5,752 nucleotides of DNA, from positions 1 to 5,752 of the forward strand of contig CAKUHM010000096.1 of the NCBI GenBank assembly GCA_934655835.1, in the 5' to 3' direction. The stretch comes from an uncultured Collinsella sp. (lineage in GTDB: Bacteria; Actinomycetota; Coriobacteriia; Coriobacteriales; Coriobacteriaceae). A program made the position numbers and the translations under genes. Positions 1-5,699 of this stretch are shown one piece after another. Each line of letters opens with the position of its first letter. The first letter of the stretch is position 1. The notes below the pieces were generated by a model. That model ran no database searches, was not told the origin of the DNA, and saw only the letters and a program-made list of their open reading frames with translations.

Positions 1-1058
1 TCCTGTGCCTGTCTACGAGCATCAGCGACCTCAAGGAACGCTTGGGTGAGATTGTCGTCGGCTACAGCTTTGCCGGCGAGCCCGTCCGCGCACGCGACCT
101 TAAGGCCCAGGGAGCTATGGCCGCACTACTCAAGGATGCGCTCAAGCCCAATCTGGTGCAGACGCTCGAGGGTACGCCCGCGTTTGTCCACGGCGGTCCC
201 TTCGCAAATATCGCCCACGGCTGCAACTCCATCATGGCCACGCGTATGGCTATGCGTTTTGGCGATGTCGCCATTACCGAGGCCGGCTTCGGCGCCGATC
301 TGGGTGCCGAGAAGTTCCTCGACATCAAGTGCCGCATGACGGGCGTTCGCCCCAGCGCCGTCGTGGTCGTCGCGACCGCTCGTGCGCTGAAGTACAACGG
401 TGGCGTCGCCAAGGCCGACCTCAACGAGGAGAACCTCGAGGCACTCAAGGCCGGCATGCCCAACCTGCTGCGTCACGTCGACAACATCCAGAACGTTTAT
501 GGTCTGCCCTGCGTAGTCGCCATCAACCGCTTCCCGACGGACACCGAGGCCGAGCTCGAGCTTATCGAGTCCGAGTGCCAGAAGCTCGGTGTCAACGTCA
601 AGCTGTCCGAGGTTTGGGCCAAGGGCGGCGAGGGCGCGCTTGAGTTGGCCGATGAGGTCATGCGCCTGATCGAGCAGCCGAGCGAGCTCAAGTTTGCCTA
701 CGAGGACGGCGCCGATGTTGCCGACGCCCTTGAGGCCGTTGCCACCAAGGTCTACCGCGCCGACGGCGTCGACTTTACGCCGGCTGCCAAGCGCCAGCTC
801 GCCGAGCTGCGCGAGAACGGCTTTGGCAACCTGCCCGTGTGCGTGGCCAAGACGCAGTACAGCTTTAGCGACAACGCCAAGGCCCTCGGTGCCCCCGAGA
901 ACTTCCGCATCACGGTGCGCGAGCTCAAGGTTTCCGCCGGCGCCCACTTTGTGGTCGCGTTGACCGGCAGCGTTCTGACCATGCCGGGCCTGCCGAAGGT
1001 TCCCGCGGCCGAGAACATCGACGTCGACAACGACGGCAACATCACCGGCCTGTTCTAA
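1..1058 (+). CDS. fhs: Formate-tetrahydrofolate ligase (5' partial)
   Basis: This enzyme joins formate to tetrahydrofolate using ATP, giving 10-formyl-THF for one-carbon metabolism; it is cytosolic and normally about 555-560 residues. About 352 residues are visible, the C-terminal two thirds. The frame is already open from base 3 ([19 protein letters not shown]), so the real start lies upstream of the window and the TTG at 42 is not a start. Seen directly: the family stretch [20 protein letters not shown], and a match to the second family signature in [13 protein letters not shown], with A and N where many members have I/V and H. The C-terminus [13 protein letters not shown]...NITGLF is the standard ending. 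The N-terminal P-loop and first signature are outside the window. An intrinsic terminator follows 25 bases after the stop, so this is the last gene of its transcript. Identification is secure. Confidence 0.97.
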   Translation, partial: LCLSTSISDLKERLGEIVVGYSFAGEPVRARDLKAQGAMAALLKDALKPNLVQTLEGTPAFVHGGPFANIAHGCNSIMATRMAMRFGDVAITEAGFGADLGAEKFLDIKCRMTGVRPSAVVVVATARALKYNGGVAKADLNEENLEALKAGMPNLLRHVDNIQNVYGLPCVVAINRFPTDTEAELELIESECQKLGVNVKLSEVWAKGGEGALELADEVMRLIEQPSELKFAYEDGADVADALEAVATKVYRADGVDFTPAAKRQLAELRENGFGNLPVCVAKTQYSFSDNAKALGAPENFRITVRELKVSAGAHFVVALTGSVLTMPGLPKVPAAENIDVDNDGNITGLF

Positions 1059-1083
1059 GCCTGCTGCCCATAGCTGCTTGTCC

Positions 1084-1124
1084 GCCCCGTCGCGCCTACC
1101 AAGGCCCGGCGGGGCTTTTGTTTT
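1084..1124 (+). terminator. Intrinsic terminator of fhs
   Basis: The arms GCCCCGTCG (1084-1092) and CGGCGGGGC (1107-1115) form a 9-bp stem with one G-U pair. A short inner GCC/GGC pairing is possible in the loop. TTTTGTTTT follows at 1116-1124. The T-run lies only on the + side, so it should stop fhs transcription; on the - strand the run precedes the stem and gives no terminator for the convergent small gene. Confidence 0.85.
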
Positions 1125-1361
1125 CAAGCCGCGCTGAAGGCCGAAGAGCTTGGCGTTGCGCTCGGCGACCATCATGTTGATGTCGGCGATTTCCATCTCG
1201 CCGTCAATGTAGGGCTGGTAGGTGCCGTATGGGTCGCCAGCCCCCAGGCTGCAACTGCCGCAGTTATCGCAGCTGCCGTTGCCGCAGCCGGCGAGTGCCA
1301 GCTTGATGATTTCCTCGCGCTCGGCACGCGTCGTGTCTTTGATGAGCTTGCTTTTTGCCAT
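1116..1361 (-). CDS. Small cysteine-rich protein, no stop codon at its expected end
   Basis: I do not recognise a named family. The protein starts MAKSKLIKDTTRAEREEIIK, an amphipathic, charged N-terminal helix. It continues with four cysteines spaced C26-x4-C31-x2-C34-x2-C37, then a DPYGTYQPY stretch and a second helical part ending NAKLFGLQRG. The Cys cluster could bind zinc or an Fe-S cluster; that is inference. The ATG at 1361 has a modest GAGA upstream on the - strand (GAGAATATGTC before ATG). Third positions are mostly G or C, like the neighbours, which supports a real gene. The 3' end is uncertain: the frame has no stop near the terminator and stays open antisense to fhs down to 126. 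The coordinate given here is where the T-run of the fhs terminator begins, about codon 82. A TGA in the next frame sits at 1126-1124, so a single-base indel or an unusual terminus is possible. Confidence 0.6.
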
Positions 1362-1448
1362 GACATATTCTCGATTCGCTTGTGACCGTCGGCCGCGCAT
1401 GTCTTGTAGATACCGACGGACTCTGCCCGTCATAGGCTTTTGCGCGGG

Positions 1449-1461
1449 TAGAATGCATGGA
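1449..1461 (+). promoter_or_regulatory. Possible promoter -10 for the membrane protein gene
   Basis: TAGAAT at 1449-1454 matches five of six bases of TATAAT and lies about 45 bases before the start codon at 1500. No convincing -35 hexamer is seen 16-18 bases upstream (the DNA there is CTGCCCGTC), so this is a weak call. It lies in the 138-base gap between two divergent genes. Confidence 0.3.
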
Positions 1462-1499
1462 TAACTTGATGCTCACGCGCGACGGAAAGGAATCGTTGC

Positions 1500-2489
1500 A
1501 TGGATCAGGACAAGACAACCGTGATGGGTGGCTACGGCTCCGCGCAGGCTGGCGATAGCGCCGATGCGACCCGCGTTGTTCCCAACCCCGGTTATACCGA
1601 CCCCGCCGCGACGCAGCCTTCTGCCGAGCCAATCCGGGTTATGGGCTATGGCGACACAGCGCGGGATTCTTACGCTGCATCTTCGCAAGGCCCCTATGGC
1701 AACGCAACTCCGGACCCGTTTGATTACGCGCCGCAGGATTCTTATGTCGTCTCGACACCGAATCCCTATGATGACCTGCCGCAGAATCCCATTCCCCAGC
1801 CTCAGCAGACGACGTATATGCCTCGCACGGCGCAGCCTCGCTACGAGTCACGCGAGCCGTATCGCGAGTACCCCAAGTCGATTCCGCAATATGGCGAGGA
1901 CGAGGAGAAGAAGCCGTCGCGTTCGTCGAGCGTGATCAAGAAGATTCTCATCGTGCTGGCGATCTTCTTTGCGCTGTCGGTTGTGTTTGCCATTGTGTCG
2001 GGCATGCTCAACAAGCGAGGGAGTTCAACGGCCGATACTACTGCCGAGCAAACCGAGTCCGCCTCGTCTAGCACCGTCGATCTGAGCGATATCCCGGGGC
2101 AGTACTGGTCCAACGCCAAGAAGCTCCTCAAGTCGCGCGGCGCTGATCTTTCGAATGCCGTCGTCCTGACTGATGATGGCTCAACGCCCGTCGTCGATGC
2201 CAACTGGGTCGTTACTTCTGCTTACTATAACGACAGCGGCAACCTCGAAATTCAGCTCACGCACAAGAACAGCTCGGGCAACTCGCCCGACGGCCAAAGC
2301 GGTACCGACGGCTCGAGCTCCAATACGCTGGAGGACTTGAGCAACAAGGCACAGGAGTTGGGAGACAAGGCGCAAGAGCTGGGCGATACGGCACAAAACC
2401 TGGGCAATACCGCGCAGAACTTGGGCGACATGGCGACGGATGCCTGGAACGCCCTGCAAAACGGCATCTCGGGCGCGCAGGGAAACTAG
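1500..2489 (+). CDS. Single-pass membrane protein with PASTA-like outer domain and C-terminal heptad repeats
   Basis: A 329-residue protein of unrecognised specific function. Residues 1-140 are low complexity, rich in Pro, Tyr, Gly and Gln with many PY dipeptides, ending in an acidic-then-basic stretch (GEDEEKK, then RSSSVIKK). Residues 148-170 form one hydrophobic segment (ILIVLAIFFALSVVFAIVSG). The positive charges before it predict the N-terminus inside and the C-terminus outside. Residues 176-195 are a Ser/Thr-rich linker. Residues 196-256 (from DIPGQYWSNAKKLLKSRG to LEIQLTHK) resemble a PASTA or PASTA-like beta-alpha-beta unit. Residues 283-317 contain five 7-residue units of the type KAQELGD. 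The start is supported by AAAGGAA at 1486-1492, 7 bases before the ATG. No enzyme motif is seen. An envelope or cell-wall sensing role is plausible from the architecture, not proven. The gene stands alone, ended by the shared terminator at 2524-2591. Confidence 0.85.
   Translation: MDQDKTTVMGGYGSAQAGDSADATRVVPNPGYTDPAATQPSAEPIRVMGYGDTARDSYAASSQGPYGNATPDPFDYAPQDSYVVSTPNPYDDLPQNPIPQPQQTTYMPRTAQPRYESREPYREYPKSIPQYGEDEEKKPSRSSSVIKKILIVLAIFFALSVVFAIVSGMLNKRGSSTADTTAEQTESASSSTVDLSDIPGQYWSNAKKLLKSRGADLSNAVVLTDDGSTPVVDANWVVTSAYYNDSGNLEIQLTHKNSSGNSPDGQSGTDGSSSNTLEDLSNKAQELGDKAQELGDTAQNLGNTAQNLGDMATDAWNALQNGISGAQGN
2346..2450 (+). repeat. Five 21-bp tandem units encoding heptads
   Basis: In-frame 21-bp units at 2346, 2367, 2388, 2409 and 2430 encode KAQELGD, KAQELGD, TAQNLGN, TAQNLGD and the diverged MATDAWN. 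The first four keep A, Q and L/G at fixed positions while synonymous sites differ (for example GAGTTGGGA versus GAGCTGGGC). That suggests protein-level selection on an old duplication, not a recent slippage event. The heptad period suits a coiled coil or an amphipathic helix. Confidence 0.85.
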
Positions 2490-2523
2490 CGGCCGAGCGG
2501 CTAGAGCCTTAGCAGTGCAAACA

Positions 2524-2591
2524 AAAACGGGACGCAGGATCGCGTGACCGGGCGCATAGGCGCGTTGGTCGGCGGTCCTACGTCCCGTTTT
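2524..2591. terminator. Compound bidirectional terminator between convergent genes
   Basis: The arms AAAACGGGACG (2524-2534) and CGTCCCGTTTT (2581-2591) are perfectly complementary over 11 bp. After one C/A mismatch, AGGA pairs with TCCT (2536-2539 with 2576-2579). Inside, GACC/GGTC (2546-2549 with 2567-2570) and GCGC/GCGC (2552-2555 with 2560-2563) make a further hairpin. A T-run ends the + arm. On the - strand the run reads GTTTTTGTTTG. It can end both the gene stopping at 2489 (+) and the transporter gene stopping at 2600 (-). Confidence 0.85.
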
Positions 2592-2599
2592 GCTGTCGG

Positions 2600-3781
2600 T
2601 TACAGCTGCTCGGCCGGACGGTCGGGCGAGCTAAAACCTGAGTCAAACGTAACGACGCACGAGACGTTGGGCCGGCGCTCGTGCACGATGCGCGTGACGA
2701 GCTCCAGCAGTTCCTCGTCGGATATGTCAAAGCCGTCGGGACGCACCAGGTCAAACGAAACGAACCCGTCGTGCTCGTGCAGGTCGTGGATGGAGAGCGC
2801 GGGATCGATCTGCATGACGCCGCGCTTGACCCAGCCGCGCAGGTCGTCGCCGGTGGTGGCGATGGGGTCGCAGTGCAACGTGATGCCAATGCCCATCTGG
2901 CGCTTGATGTCGTGCTCGATGGTGTCCAGGATCTCGTGGTGCTCAAATGCGTCGCCCTCGCCGGGCATCTCCACGTGGGCGCTGGCAAACTGACGACCGG
3001 GGCCGTAGTCGTGCACCATCAGGTCGTGTGTGCCCAAGACCTGCGGATAGGACATGATCTTGTCGCGGATTGCCTGGACGAGCTTGGGGTCGGGCGCTTG
3101 CCCCAGCAACGGGCTGATGGCGTCGCGCACTAGGCCCATGCCGCTGATGCAGATGAAGATGCCCACGCCCAGGCCCGCCCAGCCATCGAGGTCAAAGCCG
3201 GTCGTCTGCGAAATAAGCGCCGCCATCAAGACCGAACCCGAGGTGATGACGTCGTTTTTGGAGTCCTGTGCTGTGGCAATGAGTGTTTCGGAATCGATAC
3301 GGTTGCCCAGCGCGCGGTTGAATGCGGCCATCCAGAATTTGACGAGCATGGACAAGACGAGAGCGGCTAGGGAGACCAGCGTGTAAGCGGTGGGGGAGGG
3401 CTTGATGATCTTGGTAACGGACTCGAGGATCAGGTTGATGCCGACGGCGCAAACCAGGACGGCGACGAACAGGCCGGCTAGGTACTCATAGCGGCCGTGG
3501 CCATAGGGGTGGCCTTCGTCTGCCGGGCGGCTGGCAAGGCGGAACCCGAGCAGGCTCACGATGTTGCTCGAGGCATCGGAGAGGTTGTTGAAGGCATCGG
3601 CGATAAGCGAGACGGAGCCGGCGAGCAGGCCCGCGATGCCCTTGGCCAGGCACAGGGTGATGTTGAGGCCAATGCAGATGAGGCTTGCGGCAAAGCCCGC
3701 GTTGGTGCGGCAAGATGCATCGACCGGCTCGCCCTCGCTGCCGGGAACAAGCGTATGTACCAGCCGATTTACAAATAGCAT
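2600..3781 (-). CDS. Cation diffusion facilitator (CDF) metal efflux transporter, manganese-type site
   Basis: Proton-coupled exporter of divalent metal in the inner membrane; 393 residues from the chosen start. It aligns to the FieF/CDF fold: TM2 carries SLIADAFNNLSDASSN, followed by the family stretch RPADEGHPYGHGRYEYLAGL, and TM5 carries QDSKNDV. Placed on the FieF site, the four ligands are N65 and D69 (TM2) with D173 and D177 (TM5). This N-D/D-D set is known from manganese CDFs such as MntE, so Mn2+ is my inferred substrate. The cytoplasmic dimer domain follows (about residues 236-310, with HDYGPG). An additional part (about 325-385, HDLHEHDGFVSFDLVRP onward) looks like a second copy. 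The start at 3781 is preferred because GAGGA (3794-3790) sits 8 bases ahead; the in-frame ATG at 3802 lacks such a site. Most family members are about 300 residues, and longer versions exist. The CDF family is sure, the substrate less so. Confidence 0.93.
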   Translation of the reverse strand: MLFVNRLVHTLVPGSEGEPVDASCRTNAGFAASLICIGLNITLCLAKGIAGLLAGSVSLIADAFNNLSDASSNIVSLLGFRLASRPADEGHPYGHGRYEYLAGLFVAVLVCAVGINLILESVTKIIKPSPTAYTLVSLAALVLSMLVKFWMAAFNRALGNRIDSETLIATAQDSKNDVITSGSVLMAALISQTTGFDLDGWAGLGVGIFICISGMGLVRDAISPLLGQAPDPKLVQAIRDKIMSYPQVLGTHDLMVHDYGPGRQFASAHVEMPGEGDAFEHHEILDTIEHDIKRQMGIGITLHCDPIATTGDDLRGWVKRGVMQIDPALSIHDLHEHDGFVSFDLVRPDGFDISDEELLELVTRIVHERRPNVSCVVTFDSGFSSPDRPAEQL

Positions 3782-3789
3782 AGCGGTCG

Positions 3790-3794
3790 TCCTC
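3790..3794 (-). promoter_or_regulatory. Ribosome binding site that fixes the transporter start
   Basis: On the - strand the sequence GAGGA followed by CGACCGCT stands directly before the ATG at 3781, an 8-base spacer. It lies inside the longer open frame starting at 3802, whose own upstream sequence (CCCCTTAAAC) has no Shine-Dalgarno match. This makes 3781 the likely start. Confidence 0.7.
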
Positions 3795-3952
3795 ACAATC
3801 ATGTTTAAGGGGATAGTGTAGCTCGCGCGGGGGCGCCGTGCACCGATGCTCAGAAAATGCAGCAATAGTCTGCCGGTGCTAACGAGCGAGCCTTCTCGTC
3901 TGCCAAGGTGGTCCATTTTGGGCCACATGGGTATGGGCGTGTGCCTGTTTGC

Positions 3953-3971
3953 TCGACATACTTAATGTCGA
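3953..3971. promoter_or_regulatory. Perfect dyad, candidate operator or leader hairpin
   Basis: TCGACAT, a 5-base spacer ACTTA, then ATGTCGA: a perfect 7-bp inverted repeat spanning 19 bases. It lies 12 bases before the AAAGGAGG ribosome binding site of the zinc-ribbon gene, in the region shared with the divergent transporter gene. The spacing fits a dimeric repressor site overlapping the promoter (a weak CATACT -10-like hexamer lies at 3957-3962) or a short hairpin in the mRNA leader. No specific regulator is recognised. Confidence 0.45.
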
Positions 3972-3983
3972 CAGCCCCTGCGC

Positions 3984-3991
3984 AAAGGAGG
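3984..3991 (+). promoter_or_regulatory. Strong ribosome binding site fixing the zinc-ribbon protein start
   Basis: AAAGGAGG followed by ATGTATCC and then ATG at 4000. The match and the 8-base spacer are near ideal. This rules against the longer in-frame start at 3949, which would place the site inside the coding region. Confidence 0.85.
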
Positions 3992-3999
3992 ATGTATCC

Positions 4000-5337
4000 A
4001 TGGACGAGATGTTTGCCATTAAATGCCAAAACTGCGGCGGCCCTATGTACTCACACCAAGCTAAACGCAGCTTTGAGTGCGCCTATTGCGGCACGGTCAT
4101 CCCATGGCAGGCGGACGCCGGAGAGCCCAAGAGCGCTTTGGGCATTCGTCATACGCCGTTGACGGTGGTGGATGGATTGCTCAAGCTCACGCATGTGTCG
4201 CAACTCGAGCGCCCGGAGGACCCGGACTGGTATTTCTTCAATTCGTACTGGCGCAATCAGTCGGTCCTGGAACATCTGCTGTGGGAGGATCGCGGCACGG
4301 CGCAGGAGTTCCAAGAGGCCACGCATGTGAGCATTCCTTGCCCCTTCTGCGGAGCGTCCTTTGAGGGCGAGTCAACGCAGCGTGTGTTTGAGTGCCCGTC
4401 CTGCGGCAACAAGATCGGCATTGCCGACCTGCTCAAGCCCGGTACGTTTAGCAAGCGCCTGACCTTGGGCGTGGGTGCGGAGTATGTGCCGGAGCAGGGT
4501 ATTCCATGCGAAATCTCGCCGCAGCAGGCGCGTGCCAACGCACTGCAGCTGGTGCGTCAGTACCCCGACGCCTTTGCCGGGCACGATGTAGAAGATGCGA
4601 TCCAAAACGACATGATGCTTTTCTATTTCCCCATGGCGCTGGCGGACCTGCGTATGATGGCGAGCTTCCCGGGCAAGGGCCTGAGCAAGGAAACCCTGGT
4701 GTACTACGAGGTGCTCGACTGGGCGTATCCGCGGGCAAACTATCTGGATGTTCGCCTTATGGGCATTTTGGAGCCGTGGGACTTCGCCAAGGTCGGTCCG
4801 TTCGATCCCGCCATGCAGGAAGGTGACTTTCGCGTTGTCTCCGTCGATGCGTCTACCAAGGACCAGGTGGTCATTGATAAGTTGGCGCTCGACGTTGCGG
4901 GCAACGACGCTGAGGCTGTACTGGGGTTCAATAAAAAGAGCATCCGCACGTGGGCGCGCAAGGCCCGCAAGCATAAGGACGGCCTGGTGATGGTGCCGGT
5001 CTACTTTGTCGATCGTCCGGCGACGGATAGCCGCGATGGCGAGCAGGTGCGCATTGCCGTAAACGGCCAGACGGGTCGTGCGGCAGCGGTGGTGTTTAGT
5101 GACAAGCGCGAGACGCATGTGGTGGCGTCGCTCAATCCGAGTCTGCATCTGTCCGGCGAAAGTACCGTGCATGCCACGCCCATCGAGGTCAAATACGTTA
5201 AATCGCCCTTCCTGTACCAGATCGTGCACCGTGGAGGTGGCGAGCAGCCGCGCCAGGTTGCAGCGGTTGCCGAGGGTTCCTACCGAGAAGAGAAGCCCAA
5301 ACGCCGCGGTCTGCTGAGTGCGCTATTTGGGAAGTAG
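4000..5337 (+). CDS. Double zinc-ribbon protein with VNGQTG motif, function unknown
   Basis: A 445-residue protein with no signal peptide or membrane segment visible, so probably cytosolic or peripheral. The first zinc ribbon has C9, C12, C27 and C30 (CQNCGG...CAYCG). The second has C114, C117, C132 and C135 (CPFCGAS...CPSCGNKIG). A central part of about residues 170-330 is mixed charge with several aromatic positions. Then comes MVPVYFVDRP...RIAVNGQTGR (about 331-360), which resembles the 'VPVW...Y.F.NGQTGKVVG' stretch common in proteins annotated as TFIIB-type or PriA-like zinc-ribbon proteins. The tail is basic (KPKRRGLLSALFGK). Related proteins often end in hydrophobic helices; none is seen here. 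Family placement is moderate, molecular function unknown. The start is set by the strong site at 3984-3991. It is divergent from the metal transporter and the last conventional gene before a structured non-coding region. Any link to metal handling is only positional. Confidence 0.85.
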   Translation: MDEMFAIKCQNCGGPMYSHQAKRSFECAYCGTVIPWQADAGEPKSALGIRHTPLTVVDGLLKLTHVSQLERPEDPDWYFFNSYWRNQSVLEHLLWEDRGTAQEFQEATHVSIPCPFCGASFEGESTQRVFECPSCGNKIGIADLLKPGTFSKRLTLGVGAEYVPEQGIPCEISPQQARANALQLVRQYPDAFAGHDVEDAIQNDMMLFYFPMALADLRMMASFPGKGLSKETLVYYEVLDWAYPRANYLDVRLMGILEPWDFAKVGPFDPAMQEGDFRVVSVDASTKDQVVIDKLALDVAGNDAEAVLGFNKKSIRTWARKARKHKDGLVMVPVYFVDRPATDSRDGEQVRIAVNGQTGRAAAVVFSDKRETHVVASLNPSLHLSGESTVHATPIEVKYVKSPFLYQIVHRGGGEQPRQVAAVAEGSYREEKPKRRGLLSALFGK

Positions 5338-5384
5338 GGGAGTAGCGCCGGTTGTTGCCGTAACGTGATGGCCGGGGGGTGCGG

Positions 5385-5422
5385 GGCGGCTCTCAGGAGT
5401 GCGGGCTGCCGTCTGATTGTTT
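5385..5422 (+). terminator. Weak candidate terminator after the zinc-ribbon gene
   Basis: GGCGGC (5385-5390) can pair with GCCGTC (5408-5413) with one G-U pair around a 17-base loop, followed by TGATTGTTT. The stem is short and the T-run broken. It may be leaky, in which case the transcript would run on to the strong terminator at 5559-5586. Confidence 0.3.
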
Positions 5423-5436
5423 GAGGGTGCCAGATG

Positions 5437-5475
5437 TAAATAAACAGTGGAGCGGCTGCAAAAGAGCCGCTCCAC
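5437..5475 (-). terminator. Strong hairpin, terminator for - strand transcription
   Basis: GTGGAGCGGCT (5447-5457) and AGCCGCTCCAC (5465-5475) form a perfect 11-bp stem around a 7-base loop. Read on the - strand it is followed by TGTTTATTTACA, a reasonable U-rich tail. On the + side it is followed by CGGGTAAAATC, not a terminator tail. It therefore most likely ends a transcript arriving from the right, such as one carrying the short frame at 5699-5607. Confidence 0.6.
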
Positions 5476-5479
5476 CGGG

Positions 5480-5485
5480 TAAAAT
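5480..5485 (+). promoter_or_regulatory. Possible -10 for a short + strand transcript
   Basis: TAAAAT matches five of six bases of the -10 consensus. A start would fall near 5491-5493, right at the inverted-repeat boundary at 5494. The -35 position (about 5456-5462, CTGCAA/TGCAAA) is a poor match and lies in the preceding hairpin. Weak evidence. Confidence 0.25.
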
Positions 5486-5491
5486 CAGGTT

Positions 5492-5586
5492 GTGCCGCGG
5501 AACCCGCTCCTCAGTCGGTCAACTTTGGAAGCGCGGGCAACGCAGGTACAAGTGTCTTAAGGGCCGGCTGCAACCGGCCCTTTTTT
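5492..5586 (+). ncRNA. Hypothetical small RNA ending at a strong terminator
   Basis: No + strand frame of note exists here, yet a textbook terminator lies at 5559-5586, about 220 bases past the last + gene. With the TAAAAT at 5480-5485, a transcript of roughly 95 bases is possible. It would be antisense to the 3' untranslated part of the - strand transcript carrying the short frame at 5699-5607. The alternative is simply a long 3' untranslated region of the zinc-ribbon gene. Both readings are inference. Confidence 0.25.
5559..5586 (+). terminator. Strong intrinsic terminator, + strand
   Basis: AAGGGCCGG (5559-5567) and CCGGCCCTT (5574-5582) form a perfect 9-bp stem around CTGCAA, with a run of six T at 5581-5586. 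The - strand has only AAGACAC after the stem, so it works mainly for + transcription. Confidence 0.85.
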
Positions 5587-5606
5587 ATGACTCCCTTCGC
5601 TATCCG

Positions 5607-5699
5607 TTACTGCTTATATTCCCGCCAGATCGAGTAGAGGTTCCGGGCAATGCCGGTCACATACATCGAGAGGCGCAGGATTTCAAGAAACAAGTTCAT
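5607..5699 (-). CDS. Putative 30-residue amphipathic peptide
   Basis: An open frame of 30 codons plus TAA, too short for usual gene calling. The ATG at 5699 is preceded on the - strand by GGGGTGA then AGCCT, a good match to the anti-Shine-Dalgarno complement at normal spacing. The peptide begins MNLFLEILRLSMYVTG and ends in a charged, aromatic tail (IWREYKQ). Hydrophobic residues (L3, F4, L5, I7, L8, L10, Y13, V14, I17, L21, I24, W25) alternate with E6, R9, R19 and R26, as in an amphipathic or membrane-seeking helix. A hydrophobic start with a charged C-terminus is common in type I toxins, but I recognise no family. The two strong hairpins and the inverted repeats around it support a self-contained small locus. 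It may still be a chance frame. Confidence 0.42.
   Translation of the reverse strand: MNLFLEILRLSMYVTGIARNLYSIWREYKQ

Noticed and set aside
126..1115. Long - strand open frame antisense to fhs, continuing from the Cys-rich gene
   Set aside because: It mirrors the strongly conserved fhs coding frame. The GC-rich third positions of fhs keep the antisense frame open, and its Gly/Ala/Val/Leu-rich translation looks like a shadow. Only the part before the terminator is kept as a gene.
2681..3133. + strand open frame inside the transporter gene
   Set aside because: Antisense shadow of a clear CDF coding region, without a ribosome site or recognisable protein features.
3908..3926. Short hairpin GTGGTCC / GGGCCAC
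   Set aside because: Seven pairs with one G-U and no T-run or conserved context; not distinguishable from chance in GC-rich DNA.
3782..3928. N-terminal extension of the transporter frame to 3928 or 3802
   Set aside because: No ribosome site ahead of these starts, and the extension is unlike the family. A GAGGA at 3794-3790 supports 3781.
3782..3948. Manganese riboswitch (yybP-ykoY type) or MntR-like operator ahead of the transporter
   Set aside because: I looked for the conserved riboswitch segments and for an extended palindrome near the transporter start and found neither.
3949..3999. Earlier start of the zinc-ribbon protein at 3949
   Set aside because: The strong AAAGGAGG at 3984-3991 would be inside the gene, and the 17 extra residues precede the first zinc ribbon without any feature.
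5587..5638. 16-codon + strand frame from the ATG at 5587
   Set aside because: It follows directly on a strong terminator, has no ribosome site and overlaps the better supported - strand frame.
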